Positions 57,250-64,000 of a DNA stretch of 64,000 nt are shown piece by piece (the stretch's first letter is position 1; each line of letters begins with the position of its first letter). Source of the DNA: Bordetella parapertussis (lineage in GTDB: Bacteria > Pseudomonadota > Gammaproteobacteria > Burkholderiales > Burkholderiaceae_A); contig CAMAXF010000001.1 in assembly GCA_945862305.1 (NCBI GenBank), positions 186,001 to 250,000 on the forward strand, written 5' to 3'. The notes beneath the pieces are model-generated. The model did not search any database and was not told the origin of the DNA. It saw only the letters and a list, made by a program, of their open reading frames with translations. Position numbers and translations under genes: made by a program.

Positions 57250-58651
57250 TTTTGCAACGCCGGCCGAGAAGGCCCGCGTCAAGGTGATGCTGCGGCCGGA
57301 GGACAGCCCGCTGTTTTCGCCCACACGCCATGGCCCGGCCTTCTCGCCACAGTTTGATGCCGATGAGCCCATACGGCGCAATCGGTTCGCCCGCGGCATT
57401 CCCCAGGGCGATGACGGTACGGATTCAGATGTGGACCTGCTCGAGCGTGACGGCGCAGAGGAGCAGGCCTCGGCACAAGACGAACAAGACGGCATCGGCG
57501 CTCAGGACGGTACCGATGGCCTGGCTGCGGAAGGCGCGGCGGTACAAGACGGCAATGATGCCGCGCAAGCGGCTGCCGATGCTGGCATAGAGACCCGCAC
57601 AGAACCCAGCGCGGGGGCCAGTGCGGATGCTCATTCAGACAACAACGCACTGGCCGGCGGGGCCGATGCAGAGGCGAGGGTAGGAGCACAGGCAGAAGCG
57701 CAGGCAGCAGCAGAGTTTGCTGAGGTGACGGACGCCGCGAGTGCAGACGCGCAGGGCTTGCCGGATTCGGGCGCCGCGATGCAAGAGGCTGCGACTGAAG
57801 CCTCAACGGAACATGTATCACAAGACACGGGCGCCAATCCAGACTCGGTCGAGGCATCGGCCACCACCGAATCCGCAGGTGCTGCCGAGCAGAGCGATGT
57901 TGAAGGTTCCGACGCGTCCAACGCTTCCGCCGACGCCTCCACGGATGCTCCAGGTGCCACTCCCCTCGACGCCTCCACCGAAGACCTTGTGAAGCAGGCC
58001 TTCGTGGCCGGCTATGCCGCAGCCAAGGCTGAGCTGGGTAAGGGTGCTGCAGCGTCCAGCCCCGAGGCTGAAGATGCTGCCTATCTGCGTGGCCTGGAAG
58101 AAGGTCAGCGCCAGACCAAGGACGAACTCGAGGCCGAGGTATTGCTCGCGGCCGATGACTTGAAGGCGCTGGCCAACCAACTGGCCCAGGCGGCGCGCGA
58201 CACCGAAACCTTTTACCAACCACTGCTCAAGCTCTCGATGCACCTGGCCGAGCAACTGGTGCGCGGCGAACTGAGTTTGTCGGGCCAGGCGGTGACCCGG
58301 CTCGTGGAGCGCTGCCTGTCTGAATTCCAGCAAGAGACCAGCGCGCCCATTGTGGTGCGCATGAACCCCGCGGACCATGAGCGGCACCTGGCCTACGGGG
58401 CCATGGCGCCCAAGAACATGGACCTTCGCCCCGACCCGAGCCTGTCTGCGGGCAGCGTGAAGGTGTCGATGAACGGGGCGATGATCGAAGACCTCATCGA
58501 GCACCGCCGCCAGGCCCTCTGGGATTCCCTGATGTCAGCGGCCGCCACACCGGATGACGACCTGCCGGATTCCTTTCTTCGCAATGTGGCCATCGTGAAA
58601 GAGGCGATGGCATCGGTCGACGATGAAAGTACTCAGCCCCCTGCACTTTGA
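57236..58651 (+). CDS. fliH: Export ATPase regulator FliH with large acidic insert
   Basis: The C-terminal ~220 residues are FliH: LVKQAFVAGYAAAKAELGKG, YLRGLEEGQRQTKDELEAEV, MHLAEQLVRGELSLSGQAVT, VVVRMNPADHERHLAYGA. At 471 residues it is nearly twice normal. Residues ~60-245 are low-complexity Ala/Asp/Glu/Ser with almost no basic or aromatic residue. ATG 57236 is inside fliG; TTG 57221 is in frame too. FliH binds FliI and links it to FliN. Confidence 0.88.
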   Translation: MILFDFATPAEKARVKVMLRPEDSPLFSPTRHGPAFSPQFDADEPIRRNRFARGIPQGDDGTDSDVDLLERDGAEEQASAQDEQDGIGAQDGTDGLAAEGAAVQDGNDAAQAAADAGIETRTEPSAGASADAHSDNNALAGGADAEARVGAQAEAQAAAEFAEVTDAASADAQGLPDSGAAMQEAATEASTEHVSQDTGANPDSVEASATTESAGAAEQSDVEGSDASNASADASTDAPGATPLDASTEDLVKQAFVAGYAAAKAELGKGAAASSPEAEDAAYLRGLEEGQRQTKDELEAEVLLAADDLKALANQLAQAARDTETFYQPLLKLSMHLAEQLVRGELSLSGQAVTRLVERCLSEFQQETSAPIVVRMNPADHERHLAYGAMAPKNMDLRPDPSLSAGSVKVSMNGAMIEDLIEHRRQALWDSLMSAAATPDDDLPDSFLRNVAIVKEAMASVDDESTQPPAL

Positions 58652-60029
58652 CGCAGTGGCCGATGCGGCCATTGCTCGAACCCGCGCGCCTGCTCCCATG
58701 CGAGAGGGCAGCCTGGTGCGTGTGGTCGGCCTCACCCTGGAAGCCCGCGGCGTGCATGCCCCGCTGGGTGCCGTCTGCGAAGTGGTGGGCGACGATGGCC
58801 AGCGTGTGGAGGCTGAGGTGGTGGGCTTTCAGGAACAAACGGTCTACCTCATGCCCTTTGGCGAGACCAAGGGCATTGGCCCCGGATCTCGCGTGCGAGT
58901 CTTGGAGCCCACGGCCCATGCCAAGCTCGGCCCTGAATTGTTGGGCCGCGTGGTGGGCCCGCGTGGAGAGCCCCTCGATGGCCGCCCCGCGCCCGACTGC
59001 AAGACGGTGCTTGGCCTTGATGGCCTGCCCTTGAACGCCATGGAACGTGGGCCCATTCATGACGTGCTCGATGTGGGCGTGAAGGCCATCAACGGCATGC
59101 TCACCATGGGCAAGGGCCAACGCATTGGGCTCATTGCGGGCTCTGGCGTGGGCAAGAGCAGCCTGCTGGGCATGCTCACCCGTTACACCAAGGCCGACCT
59201 CGTGGTGATTGGCCTCATTGGGGAGCGCGGCCGTGAGGTGCAGTCCTTCATTCAGGAATCCTTAGGGCCCGAGGGCCTGGCCCGATCGGTGGTGGTGGCT
59301 GCACCAGCCAACGTCTCCGCCATTCTGCGGCTCAAGGCCGTGCAGTACACCCACCTCATTGCAGAATACTTTCGCGACCAGGGCAAGAACGTGCTGCTGC
59401 TGGTCGACAGCCTGACCCGAGTGGCCCATGCCCAGCGCGAGATTGGTCTTGCGGTGGGGGAGCCGCCCACGGCCAAGGGCTATCCGCCCTCGGTCTTCAC
59501 CCTCATTCCGAACCTGATTGAACGCGCAGGTGTGGGCCGACATGGCCATGGCGCCATCACGGCCGTCTACACGGTCTTGGCCGAGGGTGACGATGCCAAT
59601 GATCCCATCGTGGACATTGCGCGGGCCTCGCTCGATGGCCAGGTGATGCTCTCTCGGGAACTGGCCGATGCCGCCCATTACCCCGCCATCGATTTGAACG
59701 GCTCGATCTCTCGGGTCATGCAGGGCCTGGTGGAGCCCGAGGTTCAAAAGGCCGCCAATCGGCTTCGACGCCTCTGGTCCATCTATCAACAGAACCAAGA
59801 CCTCATTCAGGTGGGGGCCTATCAGCCCGGGGCCAACCCCGATTTGGATGTGGCCATTCGAATGCGAGCAGAGCTCGAGGGATTCCTTCGGCAAGACATT
59901 GAATCGCCTGTGACCTACGAGGCCACCCGCGAGACCCTGATGAACCTGGCAGCCCGAGCCGTGCCCGAGGCGCCCCAGCAGCAACGCTCGGCGGCCTCTG
60001 GCCAACGGGCTGCAGGCATGCGGCTATGA
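58623..60029 (+). CDS. fliI: Flagellar export ATPase FliI
   Basis: A 468-residue F1-beta-like ATPase with Walker A GSGVGKSSLLGM, IGERGREVQSFIQESLG, VLLLVDSLTRVAHAQREI and PPSVFTLIPNLIERAGVG. Standard size. It overlaps fliH by 29 bases and fliJ by four. Confidence 0.96.
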   Translation: MKVLSPLHFDAVADAAIARTRAPAPMREGSLVRVVGLTLEARGVHAPLGAVCEVVGDDGQRVEAEVVGFQEQTVYLMPFGETKGIGPGSRVRVLEPTAHAKLGPELLGRVVGPRGEPLDGRPAPDCKTVLGLDGLPLNAMERGPIHDVLDVGVKAINGMLTMGKGQRIGLIAGSGVGKSSLLGMLTRYTKADLVVIGLIGERGREVQSFIQESLGPEGLARSVVVAAPANVSAILRLKAVQYTHLIAEYFRDQGKNVLLLVDSLTRVAHAQREIGLAVGEPPTAKGYPPSVFTLIPNLIERAGVGRHGHGAITAVYTVLAEGDDANDPIVDIARASLDGQVMLSRELADAAHYPAIDLNGSISRVMQGLVEPEVQKAANRLRRLWSIYQQNQDLIQVGAYQPGANPDLDVAIRMRAELEGFLRQDIESPVTYEATRETLMNLAARAVPEAPQQQRSAASGQRAAGMRL

Positions 60030-60478
60030 CCAAACGGCGTGAGGAGAGCCTGGGCCTCTTGGCCAAGCTGGCCGACCAGAAGGTGGTGGCTGCACAGCGC
60101 AAGCTCGTCGAGGTGCAGCAGGCCCATGCCAAACTTCAAGACAAGGCCCAGAAGGTCGCTGCCCTCATGGCCGACTACCGAAACCAATTGCAGTCGGTGG
60201 ATGAAGATCCGGGAATGGTGAAGAGTCAGTCCATTCGGCGCTTCATTCAAAACCTGCTGGAGGTGGAGGCCCGCCTGGCCCTGGAGCACGACCAGACCAT
60301 GGCCTGGGAGCGCAAGGTGCGCGAGGAATTGCTCGCGGCCCAGGTCGAGGCCAAGAAGATGGAGTCGCTCTGTGAACGGGCCAAGGCCCGGGCCGACGAG
60401 GCCGCACAGAAGCGGGAGCAGGGCCGACTCGATGCGGCTGGGCTGAGCCAATTTCACTTGCGCACGGCCCGGACGTAG
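60026..60478 (+). CDS. fliJ: Export apparatus protein FliJ
   Basis: A 150-residue, all-helical coiled-coil protein (LGLLAKLADQKVVAAQRKLV, ARLALEHDQTMAWERKVREE, LCERAKARADEAAQKREQGR) of FliJ size and position. FliJ acts as a stalk in the FliI hexamer and recycles chaperones. Confidence 0.9.
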   Translation: MTKRREESLGLLAKLADQKVVAAQRKLVEVQQAHAKLQDKAQKVAALMADYRNQLQSVDEDPGMVKSQSIRRFIQNLLEVEARLALEHDQTMAWERKVREELLAAQVEAKKMESLCERAKARADEAAQKREQGRLDAAGLSQFHLRTART

Positions 60479-60551
60479 CCTTTTTTCACCCGCCTCGGGT
60501 ATATTCTCGTGAGTTGAAGGACATTCACCCACGACCATCGAGGAGAAAAGA

Positions 60552-61052
60552 ATGAAAGTTGTTGTCGCCGCTGCAGCGATTGCACTGTTGGCCGGATGTG
60601 CCAGCCAACCCCAAACCAAGGATGCTGCCGCACCCGTGTCGTCTGCCGCCGCAGATACCGCCGCGCGCAAGGCCGCTGCCGACAAGACCTCCGCCTTGTG
60701 GCTGGCCAAAGGCCGTCTGGGTGCCGTGGAGCCCGCGGTCTACTTCGATTACGACAAGTTCAACATCAAGCCCCAGTTCCACAACACGGTCTCGGCCTTT
60801 GGCAATTACATGGCCCTCGACGACAAGGCACGCATCGTCATTGAAGGCAATGCCGACGAGCGCGGCACGGTGGAATACAACCTGGCCCTGGGCCAAAAGC
60901 GTGCCGAGGCCGTGAGCATTGGCCTACAGGCCATTGGCGCCAGCCCCGCCCTCATTGAGGCGATCAGCAACGGCGAAGAAAAGCCCCGCAACAAGGCCAA
61001 GACAGAGGCCGCGTTTGCAGAGAATCGCCGCGCAGACCTCATCCTTAAGTAA
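60552..61052 (+). CDS. Pal-like OmpA-family lipoprotein
   Basis: A lipoprotein signal ending LAGC is followed by an Ala-rich linker and an OmpA_C domain: AVYFDYDKFNIKPQFHNTV, VIEGNADERGTVEYNLALGQ, KRAEAVSIGLQAIGASPALI. The NADERG motif is Pal-type and would bind peptidoglycan at the outer membrane. No tolB or ybgF is adjacent, so it may be a second Pal. AGGAGA precedes the ATG. Confidence 0.85.
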   Translation: MKVVVAAAAIALLAGCASQPQTKDAAAPVSSAAADTAARKAAADKTSALWLAKGRLGAVEPAVYFDYDKFNIKPQFHNTVSAFGNYMALDDKARIVIEGNADERGTVEYNLALGQKRAEAVSIGLQAIGASPALIEAISNGEEKPRNKAKTEAAFAENRRADLILK

Positions 61053-61075
61053 TTACCCTGAACTGAGCTGCTTTG

Positions 61076-61103
61076 AAGGCCCGCCTCGTGCGGGCTTTCT
61101 TTT
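61076..61103 (+). terminator. Rho-independent terminator after the Pal-like gene
   Basis: AAGGCCCGC and GCGGGCTTT form a stem around CTCGT, followed by TTTCTTTT. It ends 22 bases before the RodZ-like gene. Confidence 0.85.
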
Positions 61104-61124
61104 AGGTGCGATAACCTCTCGGCT

Positions 61125-62495
61125 ATGAGCGTTCCCAACCGACAATTCGATGAAAGCCTGGTTCGTATTCAGGCCCAGCGTCTTCAAGATGCCAGGCTCG
61201 CGTTGGGGCTCACCATCCACGATTTCATTCAGCCACTGAGCACCTCGAGGGCCCAGTTGGATGCCGTAGAGCGCGCGAACCTCGATGCCTTCTATGCACC
61301 GTTTTACTACGAGCGCTTGTTTCGCCGTTATGCAGAGGCCCTCTCGTTTGCAACGGAGACCATCGATGAGATGGTGGCAGCCTTCACGCCAGCGGATTCG
61401 GCCAGCGACGATTCAACACCAAGCACCGTTCCACCCTCCGATACAGAGCCCACGAACGATGCTGCGATCGCAGCCAACAATGAATCATCGGCACGCACTG
61501 CCGAGGCCGCGCCAGTTGCCCAAGATGCGGGCAGTGTGTCGATAGACCGAACGCCTGCAGACAGCGTGCCTGACGATTTCGCATCTCCGGATCCTTCATC
61601 CCCCAAGCCTGCCGCGGTGGCACCGCATGAGCGCGACCCCGGCCGAATCCTCGCCTCGGCACCGTCGTCTCGGCTGGCCCCAGAGAAAAGCAACTCGGGC
61701 TTTGGCTGGGTAAGCCTCGTGGTGGTGCTCAGCATCACCCTGGTGGCAGCCTGGTTCTTCACCGATCAGGGCGATGACCGCAAGGTGGTGTCTGCAGAGC
61801 CCAAGCCCGCGGCGTCCACTGCAGGCAGCGAATACGGCTCGCCAGCGCCGGCCGAGGCCAACAACGAATCCAAGCCCACGGCAAAGGCGAATGAAAGCGC
61901 CGCACCAGCAACCGCATCAGCAGCCGCTTCAGCGCCGAGCGTTGCGCCAGCGGCCACGGCTGCAAAGCCGGCAGTGGCTGCCCCCACAACCCCTGCTGCA
62001 GCACCAGCAACACCAGCAACACCAGCAACACCAGCGTCCTCCTCTGCAACGGTGGCCTCGTCCGCGACCCTGCCAGCCGGCACTGCCTCGCCTGCAACGG
62101 CGGCCGCGAGTGGCACCTCGGGCCTGCCCGCCATGGAGATCGTGCCCACGGGCCGCAGTTGGATCTGGGTGCGTCAGGCCGACGATTCGATTCGAGAGTT
62201 TGCGGTGGCTGCCGGAGAGCGGGTGGTCTTTGAGCAGATGCCGATCTACATCGTCCTGGCCCGACCAGAGCAGGCCGAGGTAAAGATTTCTGGCCGGCCG
62301 GTTCGCCTGGGTCGCAACGATGCCGAGCGCGATCTCGGTCGGTTTGGCCGCAGTCAGCTGATTGAGGCGCGCAGCCAGGGCAGCACCCCCAGCGTGCCAT
62401 TGGCACCCCGGCCTGCTCCAACCGTTGCGCCGGCTGCCAGTCCAGCGCCCAGCGCGACTCCAAGCGCCCCCGCCACCACCACATCCAATCCTTAA
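61125..62495 (+). CDS. RodZ-like helix-turn-helix membrane protein
   Basis: The N-terminal ~85 residues form a RodZ/HTH_25-type domain (ARLALGLTIHDFIQPLSTSR, FYYERLFRRYAEALSF). A Ser/Ala/Asp linker leads to one membrane helix (GWVSLVVVLSITLVAAWFF, ~195-213). A long Ala/Pro/Thr periplasmic linker and a RodZ C-terminal-like beta domain (GRSWIWVRQADDSIREFAVA, VEVKI-like strand, GRPVRLG) follow. RodZ links MreB to the envelope. The helix-turn-helix departs from typical RodZ, so this may be a paralogue. Confidence 0.7.
   Translation: MSVPNRQFDESLVRIQAQRLQDARLALGLTIHDFIQPLSTSRAQLDAVERANLDAFYAPFYYERLFRRYAEALSFATETIDEMVAAFTPADSASDDSTPSTVPPSDTEPTNDAAIAANNESSARTAEAAPVAQDAGSVSIDRTPADSVPDDFASPDPSSPKPAAVAPHERDPGRILASAPSSRLAPEKSNSGFGWVSLVVVLSITLVAAWFFTDQGDDRKVVSAEPKPAASTAGSEYGSPAPAEANNESKPTAKANESAAPATASAAASAPSVAPAATAAKPAVAAPTTPAAAPATPATPATPASSSATVASSATLPAGTASPATAAASGTSGLPAMEIVPTGRSWIWVRQADDSIREFAVAAGERVVFEQMPIYIVLARPEQAEVKISGRPVRLGRNDAERDLGRFGRSQLIEARSQGSTPSVPLAPRPAPTVAPAASPAPSATPSAPATTTSNP
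62002..62035 (+). repeat. 9-bp tandem repeat in the linker of the RodZ-like gene
   Basis: CACCAGCAA is repeated three times plus seven more bases, encoding an (Ala-Thr-Pro) stretch. Unit number could vary by slippage without shifting the frame. Confidence 0.85.
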
Positions 62496-62516
62496 GGCCC
62501 AAGGGCGCCCCATGGC

Positions 62517-63449
62517 ATGAACCTCTGGCTGTTCGTGGCCTTGGCGGCCATTTGGGGCGCTTCCTTCTTGTTTCTTCGTGTGGCCGCACCGGCCTTTGGT
62601 GCCGGCCTCGCAGCAGAGCTGCGCGTGGGCATCGCCTTTCTTGCGCTCGCGCTCTTGGCTTGGGTCTGGCCTGCCATTCGCCACCGGGGGGGCCAACTGC
62701 CGGCCCACGTGGCGCGATGGCACTTCTGGGTGGTGGGCGCACTCAACAGCGCGGTGCCCTTTGCCCTCTACGGCCTTGCGGCCCTGTCGCTCCCGGCTGG
62801 CTATTTGGCCATTCTCAACGCCTTGGTGCCGCTCTGGGGCGGGCTTCTGGCGGCCGTGTTTCTGGGTGAGGCCCTGCGCCTGCGGCTCGTGCTGGGTGTG
62901 GTTTTTGCTGCCCTGGGCGTGAGCCTTCTGGTGCAACTCGGCCCGGTCGCGGTCAATGCCCAAACCCTCCTTGCAGCAGCAGCCTGTGCGGGTGCCACCT
63001 TCTGCTATGCGGTTGCGGGCATGCTCACCAAACGGTGGCTCTCGGAGGTCAATGCCTTTGAGAGTGCCCTGAGAAGCCTGGGCCCGGCCAGTGTTCTGCT
63101 CTTGCCCATTGCCCTGGTGGAAGCACCGCATGCCCAGCCCACCGCCATGGCCTGGTGGAGCGTGGCGGCCTTGGGCCTGCTCTGCTCAGCGGTGGCCTAC
63201 CTCTTGTTCTTTCGGCTCATTCGGTCCGTGGGCCCGATCAAGGCCACCAGCGTCACCTTCCTCATTCCCGGCTTTGGGGTCTTCTGGGGGTTCGTGTTCT
63301 TGGGGGAGCCCCTCACCCTTGCGATGGGCCTGGGCCTGCTGCTGGTGATTGCGGCGAGCGCCCTGGTGTTGAGCACGCCGTCAGCGCCTGCATCACCGCC
63401 GGCACATCATCGGCCACCACCACCCGCTCCAGGTGACCCGGGTAAATGA
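62517..63449 (+). CDS. EamA/DMT-family transporter
   Basis: A 310-residue inner-membrane protein of ten predicted helices in two EamA halves (FVALAAIWGASFLFLRVAAP, AILNALVPLWGGLLAAVFLG; SVAALGLLCSAVAYLLFFRL, SVTFLIPGFGVFWGFVFLGE). Substrate unknown. The last ~23 residues are a Pro-rich tail read from the antisense of the convergent LOG gene. Confidence 0.88.
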   Translation: MNLWLFVALAAIWGASFLFLRVAAPAFGAGLAAELRVGIAFLALALLAWVWPAIRHRGGQLPAHVARWHFWVVGALNSAVPFALYGLAALSLPAGYLAILNALVPLWGGLLAAVFLGEALRLRLVLGVVFAALGVSLLVQLGPVAVNAQTLLAAAACAGATFCYAVAGMLTKRWLSEVNAFESALRSLGPASVLLLPIALVEAPHAQPTAMAWWSVAALGLLCSAVAYLLFFRLIRSVGPIKATSVTFLIPGFGVFWGFVFLGEPLTLAMGLGLLLVIAASALVLSTPSAPASPPAHHRPPPPAPGDPGK

Positions 63450-63927
63450 AACCCTTCTCGCGGGCGCTCTCGACAAAGTCCATGAGGTCGTTGAAGTAGC
63501 CCGCCAGGTTGGCGATGACGATGGGCTTCTGATGGGCATTCGTCTGGGTGGCCGTCCAGACCTCGAAGAGTTCTTCAAAGGTGCCGATGCCGCCAGGCAG
63601 AACCAAAAAGACATCCGAGCGCGCCACCATTTCAATCTTGCGCTCGATCATGGTCTCTACAATGAGGAGCTCGGTGAGGCCCTCCAACGGGGGCTCGGTC
63701 TGCGTGAGGTATCGGGGAATGACACCCGTGACAGATGCGCCGCTCTGTAATGCCGCGCTCGCCACCACGCCCATCAGGCCAGTGCGCCCCGCGCCAAAGA
63801 CCAGAGACCAGCCCTGCTGCCCAATGGCCTGGCCAATCTGTGAGGCCGACTCGGCCCAGTGCGCATCGATGCCGGCACGAGAGCCACAGAACACACAGAC
63901 GCGAAGAAATGAATGGGGCATGGTCAT
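63313..63927 (-). CDS. LOG-family nucleoside 5'-monophosphate phosphoribohydrolase
   Basis: A 204-residue TIGR00730/LOG protein: VCVFCGSRAGIDAHWAESA, LVFGAGRTGLMGVVASAAL, the key pair ERKIEM and PGGIGTFEELFEVWTATQ. It cleaves nucleoside monophosphates to base and ribose 5-phosphate. The C-terminal ~25 residues (ACSTPGRSPQS...) are atypical and lie over the end of the EamA gene; 137 bases overlap. ATG 63921 is an alternative start. Confidence 0.88.
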   Translation of the reverse strand: MTMPHSFLRVCVFCGSRAGIDAHWAESASQIGQAIGQQGWSLVFGAGRTGLMGVVASAALQSGASVTGVIPRYLTQTEPPLEGLTELLIVETMIERKIEMVARSDVFLVLPGGIGTFEELFEVWTATQTNAHQKPIVIANLAGYFNDLMDFVESAREKGFIYPGHLERVVVADDVPAVMQALTACSTPGRSPQSPAAGPGPSQG

Positions 63928-63969
63928 GGAGATGGTCCAATAGAGTATGAATCAGAACGAAAGGCAGGC

Positions 63970-64000
63970 ATGTTAAAGAGCACTCTTGAATCCCTTCTGC
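63970..64000 (+). CDS. Start of an unidentified gene (3' partial)
   Basis: ATG at 63970, preceded by AAAGGCAGG, opens a frame reading MLKSTLESLL to the window edge. It diverges from the LOG gene. Too short to identify. Confidence 0.4.
   Translation, partial: MLKSTLESLL

Noticed and set aside
1..64000. tRNA, rRNA, transposase or integrase genes
   Set aside because: I looked for them, especially around the accessory island, and saw none I could support.

Overview
The window is almost wholly a flagellar gene supercluster from a high-GC, polar-flagellate-type proteobacterium. The gene families (PomA/PomB-type sodium stator, FlgP and FlgT basal-disk/H-ring proteins, sigma-54 enhancer-binding regulators, FlgM/sigma-28 control) point to a beta- or gammaproteobacterium. 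I cannot name the genus from sequence alone.

Layout. 2-3994: a SPOR-domain membrane protein (5' cut), a protein with eight 13-residue repeats, a coiled-coil membrane protein and a DUF1566 lipoprotein. 4066-6086: pomA/pomB. 6118-11233: a FleQ/FlrA-like activator lacking a receiver domain, flgP, flgT, a FimV/LysM-like exported protein, a FliK-like protein and a stand-alone FlhB C-terminal domain. 11250-12879: flgN, flgM, flgA (minus). 12919-13914: a LysM plus lysozyme-like protein that may replace the hydrolase domain missing from FlgJ. 14032-28776: flgBCDEFGHIJKL-fliD, with very long FlgE (961 aa) and FlgK (1247 aa). 28892-31503: flaG and flagellin 1. 31615-40080: a minus-strand legionaminic acid operon (legB-legC-legH-legI-legG-ptmE-legF) ending in a TPR-glycosyltransferase. 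40282-43930: a small TPR protein and flagellin 2 (996 aa).

43940-51810 interrupts the flagellar genes with an accessory island: two small proteins, an orphan XRE antitoxin, prlF-yhaV, a MNT nucleotidyltransferase whose HEPN partner is reduced to a C-terminal stub, a Fic protein, a BrnT/BrnA-like pair, a second HEPN stub, an AAA_14/DUF4143 ATPase, two exported proteins and a FitA/FitB-like pair. Two matching nested palindromes (E1 and E2) bracket the Fic-to-ATPase stretch. 51945-60478: fleR/flbD-like regulator, fliEFGHIJ. 60552-64000: a Pal-like lipoprotein, a RodZ-like protein, an EamA transporter, a LOG-family phosphoribohydrolase and the first bases of one more gene.

Regulation can be read directly. 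Sigma-54 signatures (GG and GC 12 bases apart) precede pomA, flgB, flgG, the small TPR gene, flagellin 2 and fleR; TTGCCG/CGGCAA elements lie close to several of them. Sigma-28 signatures precede flgM, flaG and flagellin 1. The toxin-antitoxin operons carry clear palindromic operators. The hierarchy is therefore activator plus sigma-54 for structural genes and sigma-28 with FlgM for filament genes; the Leg operon and TPR-glycosyltransferase would decorate the two flagellins that flank them.
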